NCBI GenBank assembly: GCA_023228945.1
Contig: JALOAI010000026.1
Coordinates: 1-64,000, forward strand
Source: Pigmentiphaga sp.
Lineage (GTDB): Bacteria > Pseudomonadota > Gammaproteobacteria > Burkholderiales > Burkholderiaceae_B
DNA: 64,000 bases
Direction: 5' to 3'
Both the position numbers and the translations under genes were made by a program. This document shows, piece by piece, positions 60,917-64,000 of this stretch. Numbering within the stretch: position 1 is the first letter of the stretch; each line of letters begins with the position of its first letter. Under the pieces are notes generated by a model that worked only from the letters and a program-made list of their open reading frames with translations, was not told where the DNA came from and searched no databases.

Positions 60917-61771
60917 CTACAACCGTTTCGGCGCCAACGGCCGCAGCGCCGCCAAGAACTCACCCACCAACCCCAGCACCGCCGCCGGCCGCTCGCGCTG
61001 CGGCACGTGGCCAGTATCGGCCATGATCTCCACGCGCACCGGGCCGCCGCTGCGCTCGCGGATGATGTCGGTATGGATGGGCGTGCCGTATTCGTCGTTG
61101 TCGCCGTGGACGGCCAGGATCGGACAGCTCACGCGCGGCAGCACCTCGCGCAGCGACCACTTGGCAAACTCGGGATTCAGCCAGCTCTCCGTCCAGGCGT
61201 CGAGCACCCACTTGGCCTTGTCACCGTGGTAGCGGGCCAGGCGCTCCAACTGCGCCGGATCGCGGAACTGCTCGCGGGCCGCCCGTATTCCTTCCAGCGT
61301 ACGATTCTCCGGATACATCTGGGCCGACAACGACACCAGGGCCGCGCAACGTGCCGTCGTACCTTCCATCCCGGCCGCGCACTCCACCCCCATCGCGCCG
61401 CCCACACTGTGGCCCAGCACCACGAAAGACCCCAGGCCCAGCGACTCGCACAGCACGGGAAAATAGCGGTCGATCTCTTCCTTCACGAAATCCAGCGACG
61501 GCAGGCCTACGCGCGGATCCGATTGGCCAAACCCCAAACGATCGTAGCCGATCACCTCGCGCCCCGTGGCCTGGCACAGCATGGCCGGAAAATCGCGCCA
61601 CAGCGCCACGCAACCCAATGAATCGTGCATCAGCACGATGGGGTCGCCCGAAGCGCCGGCCGCGGGCAGCCAACGGCGCACAAAAATCCGGCCTTCGGGG
61701 TGGGGCACCCATTGGTCTTGAATGTTGAACTCGGGTGAAGCAACGCCGGGGGAAACAGGGAGAGTCGACAT
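60917..61771 (-). CDS. Alpha/beta hydrolase
   Basis: 284 residues: IVLMHDSLGCVALWRDFP, REVIGYDRLGFGQSD, nucleophile S in VVLGHSVGGAMGVECA, AVHGDNDEYGT (acid) and a terminal ADTGHVPQRERP (His). A cytoplasmic esterase/lactonase-type enzyme. The ATG at 61771 lacks a clear ribosome site and is chosen by family start. 17 bp upstream lies the vapC stop, so the two may be co-transcribed. Confidence 0.87.
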   Translation of the reverse strand: MSTLPVSPGVASPEFNIQDQWVPHPEGRIFVRRWLPAAGASGDPIVLMHDSLGCVALWRDFPAMLCQATGREVIGYDRLGFGQSDPRVGLPSLDFVKEEIDRYFPVLCESLGLGSFVVLGHSVGGAMGVECAAGMEGTTARCAALVSLSAQMYPENRTLEGIRAAREQFRDPAQLERLARYHGDKAKWVLDAWTESWLNPEFAKWSLREVLPRVSCPILAVHGDNDEYGTPIHTDIIRERSGGPVRVEIMADTGHVPQRERPAAVLGLVGEFLAALRPLAPKRL

Positions 61772-61788
61772 AGTAAAAACAAGGGCCG

Positions 61789-62217
61789 TTATGGTAAGGG
61801 CTCCCACGGATTGATGATGGTCACTCCCGTCGGCCTGAAATCCGCAACGTTGCGCGTGACCACCGCCATGCCATGCACCAGCGCCGTCGCGGCGATGAGC
61901 GCGTCGCGCTCGCCGCGTTTATCCGGTACGTGCAGCCCGGCGCAACGTTGCGCCACAGCAGTATCGATAGGCAAGGTGCGCTCTGAGAACTCGGGCAATA
62001 CGTGTTGCTCCAGCCACATGCGTAGCCTGGCCCCCTGGGCAGCGTCCTTGCGTTCAATCGACAGCACGCCCAGCTCCAACTCCATGATGCTGATGGCTGA
62101 AACGAAGAGATCGGCCGCATCGACGCTATCCGCCCAGGCCCTGACGTTCGCATCGGCCTTGCCCAGACCTGCCTTACGCAGTTCGGACAAGACATTGGTG
62201 TCGAGCACATACATCAT
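61789..62217 (-). CDS. VapC-type PIN-domain toxin
   Basis: 142 residues: MMYVLDTNVLSELRKAG (D6), SISIMELELGVL, ERDALIAATALVHGM and TRNVADF, the PIN acidic cluster of FitB/VapC ribonucleases. Overlaps the antitoxin stop (ATGA at 62214-62217). Confidence 0.9.
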   Translation of the reverse strand: MMYVLDTNVLSELRKAGLGKADANVRAWADSVDAADLFVSAISIMELELGVLSIERKDAAQGARLRMWLEQHVLPEFSERTLPIDTAVAQRCAGLHVPDKRGERDALIAATALVHGMAVVTRNVADFRPTGVTIINPWEPLP

Positions 62218-62468
62218 GAAAGATCAGCCGGCCGGACTCCAATGATCACGCGCGGGGGCTCGAATTCGATATCCACCACATCCGGCATCGCCAGCGCATC
62301 GGCGATGTTGCGTCGCTGCTTTGTCAGCCGCTGGTAGTCCTCAAAGCTCAGCAACACATGCGCCGGCTTGCCGCGATCCGTGATGAACACCGGGCCGATC
62401 TTGGTGGCTTTCTTGGCTCGGGTCACATCCTGGTTCAGCTCTCGACTGGATAGGGTTGTGATGGTCAT
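62214..62468 (-). CDS. Phd/YefM-type antitoxin
   Basis: 84 residues: TTLSSRELNQDVTRAKKAT, then GPVFITDRGKPAHVLLSFED (Phd fold), then a C-terminal toxin-binding tail. Pairs a Phd-type antitoxin with a PIN toxin. Confidence 0.9.
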   Translation of the reverse strand: MTITTLSSRELNQDVTRAKKATKIGPVFITDRGKPAHVLLSFEDYQRLTKQRRNIADALAMPDVVDIEFEPPRVIIGVRPADLS

Positions 62469-62488
62469 AGATACCTCTCACCTCAGTT

Positions 62489-62510
62489 TATGTAGTTACG
62501 TTACTACATA
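62489..62510. promoter_or_regulatory. phd-vapC operator
   Basis: TATGTAGT (62489-62496) and ACTACATA (62503-62510) are perfect inverted repeats with a 6-nt centre, 21 bp upstream of the antitoxin start. The centre is itself nearly palindromic, giving an almost complete 22-bp dyad. Confidence 0.7.
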
Positions 62511-62574
62511 TTCGGAAGAGGGGCAAGCGACGATGATCGACGCGCGCCGGCAGAACCGGCGGACATGCGCTCCC

Positions 62575-62748
62575 CTAAGACAACGGCTTGAGCTTCACCG
62601 GCTTTGACCGATTCTCACGAAACCGCGCCCCGCACTCCAGGCACTTATAGGCGCCGAGCGACGGAAAAAACCTCTCCCATGCCTTTTTCCTGGCTCTGAG
62701 AACGCCAAACCCCTTGCACTTTGGGCACTGTAAATAATTAAGCGGCAT
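62575..62748 (-). CDS. Small zinc-ribbon protein
   Basis: About 57 residues with two CxxC pairs (CPKCKG and CLECGARF) around RKKAWERFFPSLGAYK, and a basic tail. Zinc ribbon of unknown role. The ATG at 62748 has a GGGA 6 nt upstream; a start 7 codons earlier is possible. Plausible small gene by its composition, although no family is recognised. Confidence 0.45.
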   Translation of the reverse strand: MPLNYLQCPKCKGFGVLRARKKAWERFFPSLGAYKCLECGARFRENRSKPVKLKPLS

Positions 62749-62814
62749 GACATTCCCGATAAAAGACATCCACAGAGCAGCAGCGGGTAGAAAGCCCCCC
62801 GGGGATAAAGCGCA

Positions 62815-63084
62815 TTACAAGCCGGTTTTATTTCGCGATAGCCTGGCATCGGCCACCTTGAGGATGTCGTCATACTCCGCAAGGCGAACATTCATAGCGG
62901 CCAGGTAGGACGCGATCTCGATCGCGTTGGCATTGATGGGGTCATCCTCGATCTCGAGGATATCCTGCTCGTCCAGCGTGCCGAGTATGCCCACAGCGAC
63001 CGAAAAATGCCAACACAAGACTATAGTAACAAAACACGACCTCAAATCGCGACATAAAAGATCATTTGAGACAATTGAGACCAA
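62815..63084 (-). CDS. Small hypothetical protein
   Basis: Up to 89 residues. The C-terminal ~60 (TLDEQDILEIEDDPINANAI then EIASYLAAMNVRLAEYDDIL) are acidic and look coding, while the first ~30 are atypical, so the true start may be internal. No family recognised. Confidence 0.25.
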   Translation of the reverse strand: MVSIVSNDLLCRDLRSCFVTIVLCWHFSVAVGILGTLDEQDILEIEDDPINANAIEIASYLAAMNVRLAEYDDILKVADARLSRNKTGL

Positions 63085-63569
63085 CCCACGATAGATATCG
63101 AAATTATTTGAGATATTCCGAGATCATCTGAACCAGTCAAATACTCAATTTAATCCGAACCACATTACGCCTCACAAAAGACCTAAAAAAAACGCTCGAA
63201 GCAAGCCCATGCATGGTGGCAAGGCTTCCCCACCTGAACCCAGCCCACTCCCAACAAATTTGTAACAGCCCTTCACCCCCGCTCTCCTCCCCTCGCACCT
63301 CTTCCAACGCCGGCTCTCACCTTAATCCGTGGCCGCCCCCCCGCTAGCGCCCGCCAATACCAGGGGACTCACGCAAACTTGACGTATTGATGACAGCCAA
63401 TAGAAAGCCTCCCTCGCCCAAACCTCTCCAGCGCTCCGCCATACCTTGATACAGCCACCCCTCAAAAGCGCCCGGCTCAGCCTTGACACACCCCCGGCTT
63501 CTTGCGTTCAATACCCTGCGTTCAACGATTGAACACCGCCCATGCCGTCGCGCCCTCCCGCCACGGCAC
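63085..63569. other. AT-rich, gene-free stretch upstream of the ops element
   Basis: No coding frame is convincing. 63085-63230 is AT-rich (several A/T runs and repeated ATTTGAGA-like words) in contrast to the flanks, and from 63240 the sequence becomes C-rich. It probably holds the promoter of the operon that begins with the MarR-type gene at 63713. Confidence 0.5.
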
Positions 63570-63582
63570 GGCGGTAGCGTGC
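63570..63582 (+). promoter_or_regulatory. ops element (RfaH-type recruitment site)
   Basis: GGCGGTAGCGTGC matches the ops core of enterobacterial JUMPstart leaders exactly. It is on the coding strand, 131 nt before an EPS-associated MarR gene, in an otherwise gene-free leader. In polysaccharide and pilus operons this element pauses RNA polymerase and loads a NusG paralogue (RfaH) for antitermination. The wider 39-bp JUMPstart is not conserved. Confidence 0.65.
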
Positions 63583-63712
63583 CCGGCCGCCTAACGGCCC
63601 TGCAACACGGCGCCCAGCCACCCCTCCTGGTTTCCCCACGATCCCCGCCCCGGCCCACACGGCACCCCAGCCCCCGGCCAGGCCGGCGCTCGCCCCTCAC
63701 TACGACAAGAGA

Positions 63713-64000
63713 ATGCCAAATTCCCCCGACCATCTGCACTACGCCATCCTCAAGGCGCTGGAAGAGAACCCCAACCTGTCGCAGCGCGAGCTGGCGCAAA
63801 CCCTGGGCCTGAGCCTGGGCAAGGCCAACTACTGTTTGCAGGAACTGATCAAAAAAGGCCAGGTGAAGGTGGAGAACTTTCGCCGCCAGGACAACAAACT
63901 GGCCTATGCCTACATCCTCACCCCCGCCGGCCTGGCGGCCAAGGTGAGGGTGACCCGCCGCTTCCTGGCGCGCAAGCTGGTGGAATACGAAACCCTGAAG
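63713..64000 (+). CDS. EPS-associated MarR-family regulator (cut by window edge)
   Basis: 96 residues visible: LHYAILKALEENPNLSQREL, AQTLGLSLGKANYCLQELIK (recognition helix) and a basic C-terminal part still open at the edge. This is the MarR-type regulator commonly found at the head of exopolysaccharide/O-antigen loci of proteobacteria (EPS-associated family). A polysaccharide operon is expected to the right. Confidence 0.82.
   Translation, partial: MPNSPDHLHYAILKALEENPNLSQRELAQTLGLSLGKANYCLQELIKKGQVKVENFRRQDNKLAYAYILTPAGLAAKVRVTRRFLARKLVEYETLK

Noticed and set aside
63344..63799. Minus-strand frame across the ops leader
   Set aside because: Arg/Gly-rich antisense frame crossing a regulatory leader and the MarR start, without motifs.

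Overview
The window is about 65% GC, with gene families typical of an Alcaligenaceae/Burkholderiales betaproteobacterium (Bordetella, Achromobacter or Pusillimonas type). Three intact tricarboxylate-transporter-type periplasmic binding proteins (the Bug family, greatly expanded in that group), GntR/FCD, IclR and LysR regulators beside each catabolic cluster, and ATGA-coupled operons support this. It reads as a catabolic accessory region interleaved with mobile and toxin-antitoxin (TA) debris. No tRNA, rRNA or CRISPR array was seen.

Layout. 1-1.9 kb: IS21-like terminal repeats, an internally deleted integrase and a DUF1016 (YhcG) nuclease. 2-8.4 kb: a sugar/hydroxy-acid cluster (GntR, Fe/2OG dioxygenase, HpcH/HpaI aldolase, FAD-linked oxidase, SYLF lipoprotein, glycerate kinase). 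8.6-22.3 kb: a divergent GntR regulator and a 12-gene operon joining an ATP-dependent hydantoinase/oxoprolinase (hyuAB), a LivKHMGF-type ABC importer, a Cys/Met-type PLP lyase, a cysteine-dioxygenase-like cupin, a four-domain rhodanese and an ornithine-cyclodeaminase-family enzyme. This looks like uptake and breakdown of a cyclic sulfur-containing amino acid. 22.3-23.4 kb: relics only. 23.4-28.9 kb: GntR plus a CoA-ester cluster (Bug, MaoC-like, acyl-CoA ligase, enoyl-CoA hydratase) with a clear promoter and operator. 29-35.4 kb: GH88 relic, MarR, AraC, a GlcF-like Fe-S protein paired with a 4-cresol-dehydrogenase-like flavoprotein, and a Bug protein.

35.5-41 kb: relE/antitoxin, acyl-CoA ligase fragment, an in-frame TetR-AcuI fusion, dioxygenase and TnpB fragments, vapBC, a DUF6516-type TA pair and a mosaic relic. 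41-46.5 kb: TPP enzyme, sulfatase and Bug gene opposite a LysR gene. 46.6-51.3 kb: orphan CopG antitoxin, a membrane-protein gene split by a standalone TnpB element plus brnTA and rpn debris, and an intact Rpn/DUF4351 nuclease gene with an apparent internal start. 51.5-59 kb: IclR-controlled aminotransferase, SsuBAC-type ABC importer with two permeases, TauD-like dioxygenase and alpha/beta hydrolase. 59-62.8 kb: higBA inserted inside an rpn relic, a second RelE/XRE pair, a hydrolase, phd-vapC and a zinc ribbon. 63-64 kb: an AT-rich non-coding stretch, an exact ops (RfaH-type) element and the start of an EPS-associated MarR gene, which suggests that a polysaccharide locus lies just past the right edge.

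The strongest unexplained patterns are: the sulfur-amino-acid operon; the clustering of TA modules among dispersed rpn fragments, with higBA flanked by a 9-bp direct repeat; the possible gene-within-gene in rpn; the TetR-AcuI fusion; and several relics that are internally deleted copies of intact genes kilobases away.
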